The notes below the pieces were generated by a model, which saw only the letters and a list, made by a program, of their open reading frames with translations, searched no databases and had not been told where the DNA came from. Below, piece after piece: positions 7,956-15,791 of a DNA stretch of 64,000 nt; the stretch's first letter is position 1, and the number at the start of each line of letters is the position of its first letter. The stretch covers positions 1 through 64,000 of the forward strand of contig JAUIHI010000034.1 of assembly GCA_030432295.1 (NCBI GenBank). The letters are read 5' to 3'. Source of the stretch: Anaerolineae bacterium. Lineage in GTDB: Bacteria; Chloroflexota; Anaerolineae; Caldilineales; Caldilineaceae. A program made the translations under genes and the position numbers.

Positions 7956-9358
7956 TTCATCTGAGACCGCAACTCATCCAGCAGGCTGACCACTTCGTAT
8001 TCCGGGTGCAGATAGAGCAGATCGTACAATTCCACGGCCAGGCGCACGACGGCGCGGATGTTGAGCCGGTCGTTGCGCATGCCCTGGGCCAGGTGCTCGG
8101 CCGCGCCCCGGCGCACCTGGCGCTGGCGTTCGCCCACCGCATAGCCATAGGCCAGGGCGTGATAGTCCATCACCTGTTCCAAAAAGTGACCGATTTCCTG
8201 GGGCGTGTGGTGGGGTTCCAGGGACAGCACTTTGTCGTCGTCCAGCCAGGCTTCCAGGGGGAGCCGGTTGTCGCTGCGGGTGATGGTAAACAGAAAAAAG
8301 AGGGACTGACGTTCGCCGTAGGCCACCGGGTAGTCCCGGAAGCGGTGCTGGGGCAGGTCGTCGTCGGACAACTGGGAGCGTTCCGCGCCCAGCGCGGCGT
8401 GGATCACCCCGCTGAAAAAGAGGCTGGCTTTGGGCTGTTGATAGGCTTTGAGCAGGGAATAGCTCTCGGCCTCGTCAATGAGCACACAGAGGCCGGAATA
8501 GCCAGCCAACCGGGCCAGTACACTGACGCCGCTGAGCAGATAGGCCATCTGGCGGGCGTTGTGGCCCACCCGATAAATGGATGGGAATCTCACACCCCTG
8601 GGCATAGCCCGGTTCATCGACTTGACCCGCCGCCCGCCCATCAGCCAATTCTCCCAGGCCGTCTGCTGGCGGGTGCTGGTGATGGTGCTGAGCGCGTCCA
8701 ATGCGAAGATCAACGGGTCGTGCTCCTCAGGGGCCAATTCGCGTAGTTCATCCCGCAGCCGGGGCACGCCTGCCACTGCGGCCAGCAGCGGACCCATCCC
8801 CCGTTCGTCGCTGTCCGGGTAGCGCAGGCTGCGCATAAGCGCGGCGTAGATGTCGAAGGCCCGGTGGGGGGGCAATTCCTGCAAATCCAGGCTGGCGCTG
8901 GCGACGAGAAATTTTCGTTGCAGGGCTTCCTGGCTGGTCAGTTCCACAATGTGGCTTTTGCCGTAGCCATACTCGCCGATGACCGCGCGCACGTCCCCGC
9001 CGCTCTGGTGGGTTTGGACCAACGCGCTGCCCAGGCTGGCCCGCTCACTCTCCAGGCCGATGGTCAACTCCTGGGCGTGCTGGGCCGGGGCCACACCCAC
9101 GCGCAGGGCCTCGATGAGGTTGCGGGCGTCCAGTTGACTGGGCGTCATCGGCGTGGGGGCAAAGGCGGTGGTCAGTGTGGGAGTGGTGGGGGTATTGGGC
9201 ATCTGTCCGTTGAATTCCTGGCGGGGGCGGCGAAAGCGCAGACCGCTGTCGAAGCGCACCATCCATTCCTCGCCGTTGCGAAAGAGGGCGACGATCTGGC
9301 CGGGGCCGTAGGTTGGGTGTTCGACGCGTGTACCGATCATCGAGTCTGTCTCACTCAC
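7952..9358 (-). CDS. BrxD-like (DUF2791) BREX-type ATP-binding protein
   Basis: A 468-aa P-loop ATPase. The N-terminal 60 residues form a small beta domain (VEHPTYGPGQIVALFRNG, resembling the CarD/UvrD-tail type binding fold). It is followed by LDARNLIEALRVGVAP, Walker A GEYGYGKSHI and Walker B VLIDEAES, typical of the DUF2791/BrxD family. The gene overlaps the XRE gene upstream (ATGA) and the helicase downstream (ATGA), so translation is coupled. A BrxD next to an Lhr-like BrxHI is the accessory pair of type 2 BREX. By inference it is an ATPase that loads or regulates the helicase. A second member of the family lies at 10638-11918. Confidence 0.85.
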   Translation of the reverse strand: MSETDSMIGTRVEHPTYGPGQIVALFRNGEEWMVRFDSGLRFRRPRQEFNGQMPNTPTTPTLTTAFAPTPMTPSQLDARNLIEALRVGVAPAQHAQELTIGLESERASLGSALVQTHQSGGDVRAVIGEYGYGKSHIVELTSQEALQRKFLVASASLDLQELPPHRAFDIYAALMRSLRYPDSDERGMGPLLAAVAGVPRLRDELRELAPEEHDPLIFALDALSTITSTRQQTAWENWLMGGRRVKSMNRAMPRGVRFPSIYRVGHNARQMAYLLSGVSVLARLAGYSGLCVLIDEAESYSLLKAYQQPKASLFFSGVIHAALGAERSQLSDDDLPQHRFRDYPVAYGERQSLFFLFTITRSDNRLPLEAWLDDDKVLSLEPHHTPQEIGHFLEQVMDYHALAYGYAVGERQRQVRRGAAEHLAQGMRNDRLNIRAVVRLAVELYDLLYLHPEYEVVSLLDELRSQMK

Positions 9359-9708
9359 TTCGTTTCGTTTTCAGACGCCTTGAAAGCTTTTGCGATCAAA
9401 GCAAGATCGTTCTGCCGTTCCGCTGACAAACGCCGATACAGCAGAAGCAACTCAATTTCCTCTTGCGGCGGCTTTGTTCCAACACCTAATGGATTATCCG
9501 AGACCCCAGTCAACCACTCCACACTGATTTCCAATGCTTGGGCGATCTTCACCACATTGATGGCCGAGATGTTGGGCCTCTTTCCCTGTCGAATCAGATA
9601 AATATAGTTATAGGTCAGCCCTGTTTTTTCGGCCAGTTCTGATGATTCGATTTCTCGTTTAGACATCCAATCATCCAGCCGGTCGTGCCTAAATTTAGCC
9701 TGGATCAC
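9355..9708 (-). CDS. XRE-family HTH regulator in the BREX-like operon
   Basis: A 117-aa protein. Residues about 12-66 form a Cro/CI helix-turn-helix (SSELAEKTGLTYNYIYLIRQ), followed by a charged helical tail. It overlaps the nucleotidyltransferase gene and the BrxD-like gene by four bases each, so it is co-translated with both. It could autoregulate the operon, or act as antitoxin or repressor for the adjacent nucleotidyltransferase. Which of these is not decided by the sequence. Confidence 0.8.
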   Translation of the reverse strand: MIQAKFRHDRLDDWMSKREIESSELAEKTGLTYNYIYLIRQGKRPNISAINVVKIAQALEISVEWLTGVSDNPLGVGTKPPQEEIELLLLYRRLSAERQNDLALIAKAFKASENETK

Positions 9709-10295
9709 CCTGCCTCGTCCATTTCTGCGTTCAACGCATTTTCTAATAGCTCAGAAACACCTAACTCAGTGGCCCAGTAGCGCAGATGGTCTTCGTCGAG
9801 CAGCGCGCCCTGCGTTTTCATCACACCCAGCACATCCCGCCACTGGCGCTCGGATACTTTCCCGCCCATGAGAAACCACTCCAACTTCGCCAGAATGATG
9901 TCTTCGGCGCTCGTCACCCAGGCCGTGCGTTCCGGATTGTCCAAAACGACTTCCCGGCCGCGTCGTTCCAGTTGCATCTGATCAAAAGCGCGCTCTTTGG
10001 GCAGAAAAATATCCACTTTGAACATCGACCGCTTGTGGATGAGGTTAAAGCTGCTACGACGCTGCATCGCATCGACAATCACAAGCGGATCGACGTGAAA
10101 TTCATCCCGCAGGGCACGAACGAAGGGACTGATGTGTTCTGGCTGCAAATCGGCCACCAGATCGGCGTCAATCGTCGTGCGGGGAATCCCGTGAAAGACA
10201 GTGGCAAGCGAACCGCCAATCGCATAGGGAACGCCCAGCGTGTCCAAAGTGTCGGTTACCAGCAGCGCACCCCGCAGAAATTCCGGATCATTCAT
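9705..10295 (-). CDS. MNT/AbiEii-type nucleotidyltransferase
   Basis: A 196-aa protein with the minimal nucleotidyltransferase core: GGSLATVFHG followed by TTIDADLV, i.e. the Gly-Gly-Ser and Asp-x-Asp metal-binding signature, and a third acidic residue probable in FKVDIFLP. Members of this fold act as toxins (AbiEii, MenA) that modify tRNA, or as antitoxins that AMPylate HEPN toxins. It overlaps the 95-aa gene upstream by eight bases and the XRE gene downstream by four, forming a tight trio inserted between the two BREX-type ATPases. Its role here is inferred from family and context. Confidence 0.8.
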   Translation of the reverse strand: MNDPEFLRGALLVTDTLDTLGVPYAIGGSLATVFHGIPRTTIDADLVADLQPEHISPFVRALRDEFHVDPLVIVDAMQRRSSFNLIHKRSMFKVDIFLPKERAFDQMQLERRGREVVLDNPERTAWVTSAEDIILAKLEWFLMGGKVSERQWRDVLGVMKTQGALLDEDHLRYWATELGVSELLENALNAEMDEAG

Positions 10296-10575
10296 TTTCC
10301 TGCCCGCCTTTGTCTACAGCGACAGAACACATTTTTTCGGCTATTTCTGCGCCGTACAGCAACTCTGCCAATCGAAATCGCAACTCTTCCGTTGTGGCGT
10401 TGGGATGCCGCTTGCGCAGCCCAGACATCGCCAGGGTTCGCATACTGCGGTTGAGGTCGGTCATCATCTCCAACTTCTTCCACGTCGGTGCAGTGCGATA
10501 GAAAGCGAACTGAATCGCTTCCACCTCCGGCGTCGTGTCCATATGCATTTCCCGCCAGGTCGGCAGCCGTTTCAT
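10288..10575 (-). CDS. Small helical partner of the nucleotidyltransferase
   Basis: A 95-aa, mainly helical, charged protein (TPEVEAIQFAFYRTAPTWKK; LRKRHPNATTEELRFRLAE). Small proteins of this pattern commonly sit immediately before nucleotidyltransferase genes in Chloroflexota, cyanobacteria and planctomycetes; that is recalled, not searched. The eight-base overlap with the next gene suggests a toxin-antitoxin-like pair. No catalytic motif or HEPN R-x4-6-H motif is visible. An in-frame Met at codon 11 is an alternative start. Confidence 0.65.
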   Translation of the reverse strand: MKRLPTWREMHMDTTPEVEAIQFAFYRTAPTWKKLEMMTDLNRSMRTLAMSGLRKRHPNATTEELRFRLAELLYGAEIAEKMCSVAVDKGGQENE

Positions 10576-10586
10576 TCAATCCCCCT

Positions 10587-10636
10587 GTAACGCAAGCTGT
10601 TAGCTTGCGCCGATGCAAGCTAACAGCTTGCGTTAC
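10587..10636. repeat. Perfect 22-bp-stem hairpin at the boundary of the TA-like insert
   Basis: Arms GTAACGCAAGCTGTTAGC... and ...GCTAACAGCTTGCGTTAC pair over 22 bases with a six-base loop. It fills the gap between the ATPase stop (10638) and the 95-aa gene (10575) exactly. It could be a mobile palindrome, an attenuator or an RNA processing site. Confidence 0.9.
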
Positions 10637-10637
10637 G

Positions 10638-11918
10638 TCAATAGGGCGGCGTCTCGCCCCCGGCCAGCTCGTCCACCTGGCCGCGGATGATGGCGATGGC
10701 CTCGTCTTCGGTGAGCAGATGCTCCTGGCCCGCGTGCTGCCGGGCCAGTTCAGTGATGAACGCTTTGACGAAAAGCCGCCGGTGACTCACGTCCAGAAAG
10801 ACGTCGCGAGCCACATTGGCCAGAATCACCGCGTTGGCCTGCTGGATGGGCCGGTCGAGGGTTGTCTCGAAAGCCGTTTCGTAGATGGGGATCAGCTTCT
10901 CGCCAATTGCCAGGAGCAGATCGTTCTCGTCCAAATCCAGATGATCCAGCGCTATTTGCGGGCTGAAGTGGTTGGCCCGGCTGAAACGGCCCGGCGCACG
11001 CACCCGCTGTTGCAGGGCCGGGTAGCGGGGCACAATGTCGTTGATGAACTGGGGCGGCACCGCGTAGACAAACATCGCGCCGGGCAGATCGTCCCGAGTG
11101 CGGTCGATGACCTCGCGCAGATTGTCCGTCGCCAGCTTCTCCGCCTTTCCGCCGATGCTGGACATACGGTCCACTTCGTCAAAGAGTAGAATCAGCCCGC
11201 CGTAGGAGAGGGCGCGGATGGTCTGCACCAGCGAGCGCAGCATTCGAAAGGCGTTGGTGCGGCTGATTTTACCGGTCACGCCGACCTCGCGCAGAATTTT
11301 GGTGTCGTCCGGGGTGGTGTTGGAGCCGAGCAGCCAGCGGGTGAGGGAGTCGAGCCGTTCGTCGAAGTCCCGGATCAGGGCGTCAAAATAGGCCAGGACC
11401 GCGGCCCGGTAGGCCAGGCTGTCGATGGCCGTGGATTCCAGAGTGTCCACCAGCCCCCGGTAGTTGGGATGGGTCAGCGCGTCCAGGGTGGGCGGGCCGC
11501 CCAGCACCCGTTCCAGCGTCCCTTCCAGAAAGCGGGGCAGGCCGGTCTCGTCGGAGATTTCGTCGCTCTCCTCGTGCCAGATGAGGTTGCGGGCCACCGC
11601 GGCGTAGACCAGCCGCTGGTCGTTGTAGGGAGTCTCCACCGGGCTGAGATCGACTTTGGCCACAGCAAAGCCTTTGCTCCAGGCCCGGTCGCGCAGACAG
11701 TAGAGAAAGTGGGATTTGCCGCTGCCGTAATCCCCCACCACCATTTTGTACGTCCCGCCCCCGTCCTGCAGATAGGAGGAGAGATAGTACTCGTCCAGGG
11801 CGTCGAGCAGAGAATTGTTGCCCGCGTTGAAAAATTGCACACCCCGGGCCGGTGGCGTGCCTGTGCTGCCCAGTACTTCGACGATATGGCGGGCGAGAGG
11901 GCGGGAGAGGGTCGTCAT
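10638..11918 (-). CDS. Second DUF2791 BREX-type ATPase
   Basis: A 426-aa P-loop ATPase with Walker A GDYGSGKSHF, Walker B LLFDEVDR and an R-rich C-terminal half; FFNAGNNSLLDALDEYYL precedes the P-loop as in DUF2791/BrxC-D-like proteins. It is paralogous to, but distinct from, the 7952-9358 ATPase, which suggests a hetero-oligomeric AAA-like assembly. It lies downstream of the 293-aa gene after a 176-base gap containing an inverted repeat, and upstream of the hairpin and TA-like trio. By inference it works with the helicase and the other ATPase on DNA. Confidence 0.8.
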   Translation of the reverse strand: MTTLSRPLARHIVEVLGSTGTPPARGVQFFNAGNNSLLDALDEYYLSSYLQDGGGTYKMVVGDYGSGKSHFLYCLRDRAWSKGFAVAKVDLSPVETPYNDQRLVYAAVARNLIWHEESDEISDETGLPRFLEGTLERVLGGPPTLDALTHPNYRGLVDTLESTAIDSLAYRAAVLAYFDALIRDFDERLDSLTRWLLGSNTTPDDTKILREVGVTGKISRTNAFRMLRSLVQTIRALSYGGLILLFDEVDRMSSIGGKAEKLATDNLREVIDRTRDDLPGAMFVYAVPPQFINDIVPRYPALQQRVRAPGRFSRANHFSPQIALDHLDLDENDLLLAIGEKLIPIYETAFETTLDRPIQQANAVILANVARDVFLDVSHRRLFVKAFITELARQHAGQEHLLTEDEAIAIIRGQVDELAGGETPPY

Positions 11919-11940
11919 TAGATAAGGCTCCTGTTAGGAA

Positions 11941-12089
11941 GTAGGTATTGGGTATTAGATATTTCGTCAGGGCGATTCAGGGCTGTCAGATCATTAAGTG
12001 GTAGGGAAGAAAGCCGTTCATCATCCCAATATCTCATCTTCCAGCGTCCCTCATACGTGACTACAAAATACCCAATACCCAATATCTTC
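11941..12089. repeat. Inverted-repeat-bounded element in the operon gap
   Basis: GTAGGTATTGGGTATTAGAT (11941-11960) and the mirrored AATACCCAATACCCAATATC (12067-12086) flank about 100 bases without an ORF. This resembles a small non-autonomous element between the first and second genes of the BREX-like operon. Confidence 0.65.
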
Positions 12090-12094
12090 TTCCT

Positions 12095-12976
12095 CTACTC
12101 AAACGTAATATCGCCGTAAAAATCTCCGCCCAGCGCGCTGCTGGGAACCCAGACGCTGCGGGCTGCACTGTCGGCCTGGCTTTTGGTGGCAATGCCCAGG
12201 CGCAGGCGATAGGTTGTGCCATCGACTGTGACGCTCCCCCCGGCTTCGTTGGCGAGGACCAAATCCCGCACAAAGAAGGCGCGCTCGTAGTCTTTGAAAG
12301 TACTGCGAGACGGCGCATTCCAGAAGCGGGTGACCTGGCGGTTGAGGACCAATTTGGCGTAGGTCTCTACCAGACCGATGCGATTCCCCTGTGGGCGGCG
12401 GCCTGCTTTCTCGGTCTTTTCGGTCATCAGATCGTTCCAGGCGCGATAAAGATCGGCCAGGAAAGCGGGCGTCTCGTCCTTGCGTTCCAGAATGGCCTTG
12501 CGCTGCTGGTCATAGGCTTTGATGATGCCGTTCAGGGAGAGGGGCAGGGGTTTGGTCAGGGCCTCCTTGCCGTAGAACCACTGGGCTTTGCGGGCCGAAA
12601 TGTCGATTTGCAGTACCAGCGCATCCACAACGAGGGTGGGTGGACGGCCTTCGACCGTCTGGCCTCGGGCCTCAAAGCTCTCCTTCAGATCCCGGGCGAA
12701 CTGGAAGGCCAGGCTGTCCAGCGCTGCCTGGGTGGCTTCCGCAAAGGCGGTGGTGGCGCTGTCCAGGGCAGCGTCTTCCAGCCCTGCGATTTTGACCAGT
12801 TCGGACGCCTGCTGCAATTTTGCCAGGGCCTTCTGCATAGGCAGCGCGTCCAATTTCTCCTGGGAGGCCAGCCGTGCCGCCGCGGTCAGCGCGCTGCTGG
12901 CCGCTTTTAGCGCTTTGAATTTGGGATCGGTCTCGCTCTGACCGGCCTGCAATGCCTGTAATAGTTCGTCGTTCAC
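12095..12976 (-). CDS. Uncharacterised first gene of the BREX-like operon
   Basis: A 293-aa soluble protein I do not recognise. Residues 1-110 are Ala/Leu-rich helices with coiled-coil character. The middle (about 110-200) includes VDALVLQIDISARKAQWFYG, and the C-terminal third is mixed alpha/beta (TVDGTTYRLRLGIATKS). There is no signal peptide, membrane helix or enzyme motif. As the promoter-proximal gene it probably belongs to the same complex as the two ATPases and the helicase; a DNA-binding or adaptor subunit is a guess. Start ATG at 12976. Confidence 0.7.
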   Translation of the reverse strand: MNDELLQALQAGQSETDPKFKALKAASSALTAAARLASQEKLDALPMQKALAKLQQASELVKIAGLEDAALDSATTAFAEATQAALDSLAFQFARDLKESFEARGQTVEGRPPTLVVDALVLQIDISARKAQWFYGKEALTKPLPLSLNGIIKAYDQQRKAILERKDETPAFLADLYRAWNDLMTEKTEKAGRRPQGNRIGLVETYAKLVLNRQVTRFWNAPSRSTFKDYERAFFVRDLVLANEAGGSVTVDGTTYRLRLGIATKSQADSAARSVWVPSSALGGDFYGDITFE

Positions 12977-13205
12977 GCCTTCAGCCTTTCCTGGAAATGA
13001 TTCTGCGGCAAATAGGTCTGCCAGCCACTGATGAACACTGATAAACGCTGATATTTTTCCTGTAAATCTTTGTGCTCTTTGTGGTTCAAATCACGTTTTG
13101 CACTAGACTCAGAAATGGGAACCGCCAAATCCTTCGGATAGTCCCATTTTAGGCCGTGCGAGGAAAAAAGCCAAACGGAGAATGACCACCCAATCGCTAT
13201 TCCCG
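12977..13205. other. Intergenic gap with degenerate dispersed repeats
   Basis: 229 bases without a gene. CACTGATGAACACTGATAAA and CTTTGTGCTCTTTGTGGTT are members of the dispersed repeats seen elsewhere in the window. An imperfect inverted repeat AATGGGA...TCCCATT (about 13115-13149) may terminate the Nudix operon on the minus strand. The promoter of the BREX-like operon must lie here, but no convincing -35/-10 pair was found. Confidence 0.5.
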
Positions 13206-13700
13206 TCAGAAGTGGAATTTCTGGGAAGCCGTCTTCTGGCGTAGGATTTCTAGCAGGCCGTCCGGGTAGAGAGGGATGCCCCGCGCTGCCAGATCGTCCG
13301 GGTCAATCCAGTGGGCAGCCAGTTGCTCGTCTCCTTCTGTGAGCGGCAGTTCGGTCAGGCTATAGAGGCTTTCATCGGCGAAACGGCACTCCCACAGAAA
13401 GGCGACTTCGTGGCCGGGTTTGTCCATGTGGACAAAGATGTTTTCGGTTGCCCCCCACAGGGACACAGGCTCGACGACCGCGCTGAACTCCTCCAGCATC
13501 TCCCGGCAGACCGCGTCCCGGCTGCTTTCGCCAAACTCTACGCCGCCCCCCGCGGGTCGGTAGAATTCTTCGCCTTTGATGGGGTCTGTGCCGTGCATAG
13601 CCAGCCACCGGCCATCGGATGGTCGGCGGATGAGGGCCAGGGCGAGAACCCGGATGCGCGGCTGCGGGGGCAGGGGATAGGGCGGCTTCAGGTCAGCCAC
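13206..13700 (-). CDS. Nudix hydrolase
   Basis: A 164-aa protein with a complete Nudix box: GGGVEFGESSRDAVCREMLE then EFSA (G-x5-E-x7-R-E-x2-E-E), which binds Mg and cleaves a nucleoside-diphosphate-linked substrate. Length and layout are normal for the family; substrate unknown. It overlaps the aminotransferase gene by eight bases and is the last gene of a three-gene coupled operon. Confidence 0.9.
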   Translation of the reverse strand: MADLKPPYPLPPQPRIRVLALALIRRPSDGRWLAMHGTDPIKGEEFYRPAGGGVEFGESSRDAVCREMLEEFSAVVEPVSLWGATENIFVHMDKPGHEVAFLWECRFADESLYSLTELPLTEGDEQLAAHWIDPDDLAARGIPLYPDGLLEILRQKTASQKFHF

Positions 13701-14862
13701 GCAGCACCTCTACAATCCCGTCCACCAGCGCCTGATTCTCCGCCTCTGTGTTGTAAAAATAGGGGCTGAGCCGCAGCGCACCGGGCCGATAGTCGATGAT
13801 AATCCCCCGCTCTTTCAGCGCTTTCACCGCCGCAGCGGGAGCGTCCACCGGCAGCATCACAATCCCCGCGTGGCGGGCCATATCCCCGGGCAGGCGGGGT
13901 TCCAGACCGGCAGTGCGCAGGCGCTGGATCAGGTCAGCGTCTAGTTTCGCGGTGCGGGCGCGAATCGTCTCCACGCCGATCTCTTCGATAATCGACATTC
14001 CGGCGTTGGCGGCGTAGACCGCGGCCACCGCGGGCGTGCCCGGCTCGAAGCGGCGGGCGTCCTCGGCCATCTCGAAACGCTCCGGGTTGAACTTGAACAT
14101 ATCCTTGGCAGCAAACCAGCCCGTCGTCGTTGGGTGGAGTTGGGGGATCAGTTCTTCCCGCACGTACATAAAAACGATGCCCGGCCCGCCCAGCAGCCAC
14201 TTCAGCCCGCCGCTGATATAGACATCCACATCCGCGGCTTTGACATCCACGGGAATCTGCCCCGCGGCCTGGTAGCCGTCCACCAGACAGAGGCTGCCAG
14301 CGTCGTGGGCCAGCCGGGCAATGGCGGCGATCTCCTGCACCCAGCCGCTGGTGAAGAGGACGTGGGTGGTGGCGACCAGTCCGGTGCGGGGGCCGATGGC
14401 CTGGGCGAAGCGCTCCAACGGGACCTGCACCCGATCTGTTGAGGCGAGCAGGCGCAGCTCCGCGCCCTCTTCGCCCCGAGCCATCCATTGGTAGGGAATG
14501 GTGGGGAAGTCCAGCTCGGTGACGACGACTTCGGGCCGGATGGAAAAGTCCAGGCTGCTCCCGATGACACTGAGGGCCACGCCCACGCTGGGCAGAATGG
14601 CGATTTCGTGGGGCTGGGCGTTGATGAGCCGGGCAAAGCGGGCGCGGGCGTCGGCCATCTCGCCCAGCCAGAGTTCATACCAGGCGCTGGCCCCGTAGCT
14701 GAGCCACTGCTCCTGAAAGCGCTGCATCCCGTCCATACTGCGGCGGCTGAGTTGGCCCAGAGAGCAGGTATTCATATAGACGCTGCGCTCCAGGCCGGGG
14801 AATTCCGGTCGCCAGCGGGCGGTGAGGGAATTAGGTGTGGGGTGTGGCATTGGCTGACTCAC
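13693..14862 (-). CDS. Class V aminotransferase (PLP enzyme)
   Basis: A 389-aa fold-type I PLP enzyme of the class V (cysteine desulfurase/isopenicillin N epimerase-like) group. VDGYQAAGQIPVDV carries the PLP-binding Asp and ISGGLKWLLGGPG the Schiff-base Lys; ATTHVLFTSG provides the stacking His region. No conserved desulfurase Cys loop is evident, so a kynureninase- or epimerase-like reaction is as likely as desulfuration. Coupled (four-base overlap) to the hydrolase gene upstream. Confidence 0.85.
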   Translation of the reverse strand: MSQPMPHPTPNSLTARWRPEFPGLERSVYMNTCSLGQLSRRSMDGMQRFQEQWLSYGASAWYELWLGEMADARARFARLINAQPHEIAILPSVGVALSVIGSSLDFSIRPEVVVTELDFPTIPYQWMARGEEGAELRLLASTDRVQVPLERFAQAIGPRTGLVATTHVLFTSGWVQEIAAIARLAHDAGSLCLVDGYQAAGQIPVDVKAADVDVYISGGLKWLLGGPGIVFMYVREELIPQLHPTTTGWFAAKDMFKFNPERFEMAEDARRFEPGTPAVAAVYAANAGMSIIEEIGVETIRARTAKLDADLIQRLRTAGLEPRLPGDMARHAGIVMLPVDAPAAAVKALKERGIIIDYRPGALRLSPYFYNTEAENQALVDGIVEVLRG

Positions 14863-15524
14863 TGGGTGGATGAACGAACCAGAAAGGCCAGGGTGCGCTC
14901 CCAGGCCAGGTGGGCGGCGGCTGGATTGTAGGCTTGCGCGACATCCGGTTCAAAGAACCAGTGGCCTGTCTCCGGGTAGGTGTGAAAAGTGACCGGGCGG
15001 CCCGCACGCCGCAAGGATTCGGCCAGAAGCGCCACATTCGATGGGGGTTCGTACTCGTCGTTTGCAGCGAAGTGGCCGAGATAGTCGGCCTGGGAGGCGC
15101 TGAAATTGCTGCCCATTGTGCCTTCGGTCCCGTAGAAGAGGACGACGGAGCGGACAAATTCGGGTGCTTCGGCGGCCAGGGCCAGGGCAAAGAACGCGCC
15201 CAGGGAGAAGCCGATGACCGCCAGCCCCCGCTCGGAGGAGTCAGCCCGTTCGTGGAGAAAGTGGGCCGCCTCTGCGATCTCCGCTTTGACCTGAAGATAG
15301 TTGGCATCGACTGTGCCGCCCAGCACTTCGGCCTCGGCAATCGTCTGCGCCACCTGGCCGTGGTAGAGGTCCGGAGCGAAGGCGACAAAACCGGCAGCGG
15401 CCAGCCGATTGCAGACGCCTTTGATCGTCTCGTTCAGTCCCCACCAGGCGTGGAGGACGAGCACACCGGGGCCTGTGCCGGTGTCGGGGAGGGCGAGAAA
15501 GCCGTCGGGTTGGGCGTGGGGCAT
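14859..15524 (-). CDS. Dienelactone-hydrolase-like alpha/beta hydrolase
   Basis: A 221-aa protein of the DLH family. PDLYHGQVAQTIAEAEVLGG, the nucleophile elbow GFSLGAFFAL and GHWFFEP with the catalytic His are visible. In true dienelactone hydrolases the nucleophile is Cys; here it is Ser, so it is better seen as an esterase of DLH fold. First gene of the operon with the aminotransferase and Nudix genes. The start ATG at 15524 lies about 40 bases after a predicted transcription start. Confidence 0.85.
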   Translation of the reverse strand: MPHAQPDGFLALPDTGTGPGVLVLHAWWGLNETIKGVCNRLAAAGFVAFAPDLYHGQVAQTIAEAEVLGGTVDANYLQVKAEIAEAAHFLHERADSSERGLAVIGFSLGAFFALALAAEAPEFVRSVVLFYGTEGTMGSNFSASQADYLGHFAANDEYEPPSNVALLAESLRRAGRPVTFHTYPETGHWFFEPDVAQAYNPAAAHLAWERTLAFLVRSSTQ

Positions 15525-15571
15525 TGGGGGAGGGTCCTTTCTGCAGGTTGGGATTGGTCGCTGTGTCTCTT

Positions 15572-15577
15572 ATTATA
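15572..15577 (-). promoter_or_regulatory. Extended -10 promoter of the hydrolase operon
   Basis: The minus strand reads TGCTATAAT, a perfect -10 with the extended TG, about 48 bases before the ATG at 15524. No good -35 is present, as is usual for extended -10 promoters. Confidence 0.5.
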
Positions 15578-15584
15578 GCAGAAA

Positions 15585-15613
15585 AGAAAACTGGGCGGCG
15601 TGCGCCCAGTTTG
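15585..15613 (-). terminator. Rho-independent terminator downstream of the HEPN cassette
   Basis: The minus strand has a nine-base stem AAACTGGGC / GCCCAGTTT with a seven-base loop followed by a T-rich TTTTCTTTTC run. It would end leftward transcripts of the HEPN gene just before the hydrolase promoter. Confidence 0.6.
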
Positions 15614-15655
15614 TGTGGTGTGGGTGGGTGTGGGTTGCTGTCCTAACGCTCGATG

Positions 15656-15789
15656 CACCTAACGATGAGCATCACCGGATTGTGCGGATAATGCCCGTGA
15701 ATTTCACCTGAAAAATAGATTGGATTTTCACCCGAAAGCTGTTCGAAGGGAAAGCGTAGCACAATTCCGAGTGCATGCAAAGTTAGGTG
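15656..15789 (-). other. attC-like integron recombination site
   Basis: On the minus strand the outer boxes are CACCTAAC (15789-15782) and GTTAGGTG (15663-15656). Inside them GCATGCACTCGGAATTGTGC pairs with the complement of GCACAATCCGGTGATGC, leaving three unpaired single bases (G, T, A) on one side only: the extrahelical bases typical of attC. The centre (about 60 bases) contains further hairpins. Total 134 bases, in the size range of VCR-type attC sites. It begins three bases after the HEPN stop codon. Confidence 0.75.
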
Positions 15790-15791
15790 TT

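Noticed and set aside
5781-12976. Complete BREX system
   Set aside because: No PglX methyltransferase, PglZ phosphatase, BrxL or PglY/BrxC in the window; only BrxD-like and BrxHI-like proteins are present.
13693-14862. IscS/SufS cysteine desulfurase
   Set aside because: No recognisable catalytic Cys loop and no iron-sulfur assembly genes nearby; only class V fold is supported.
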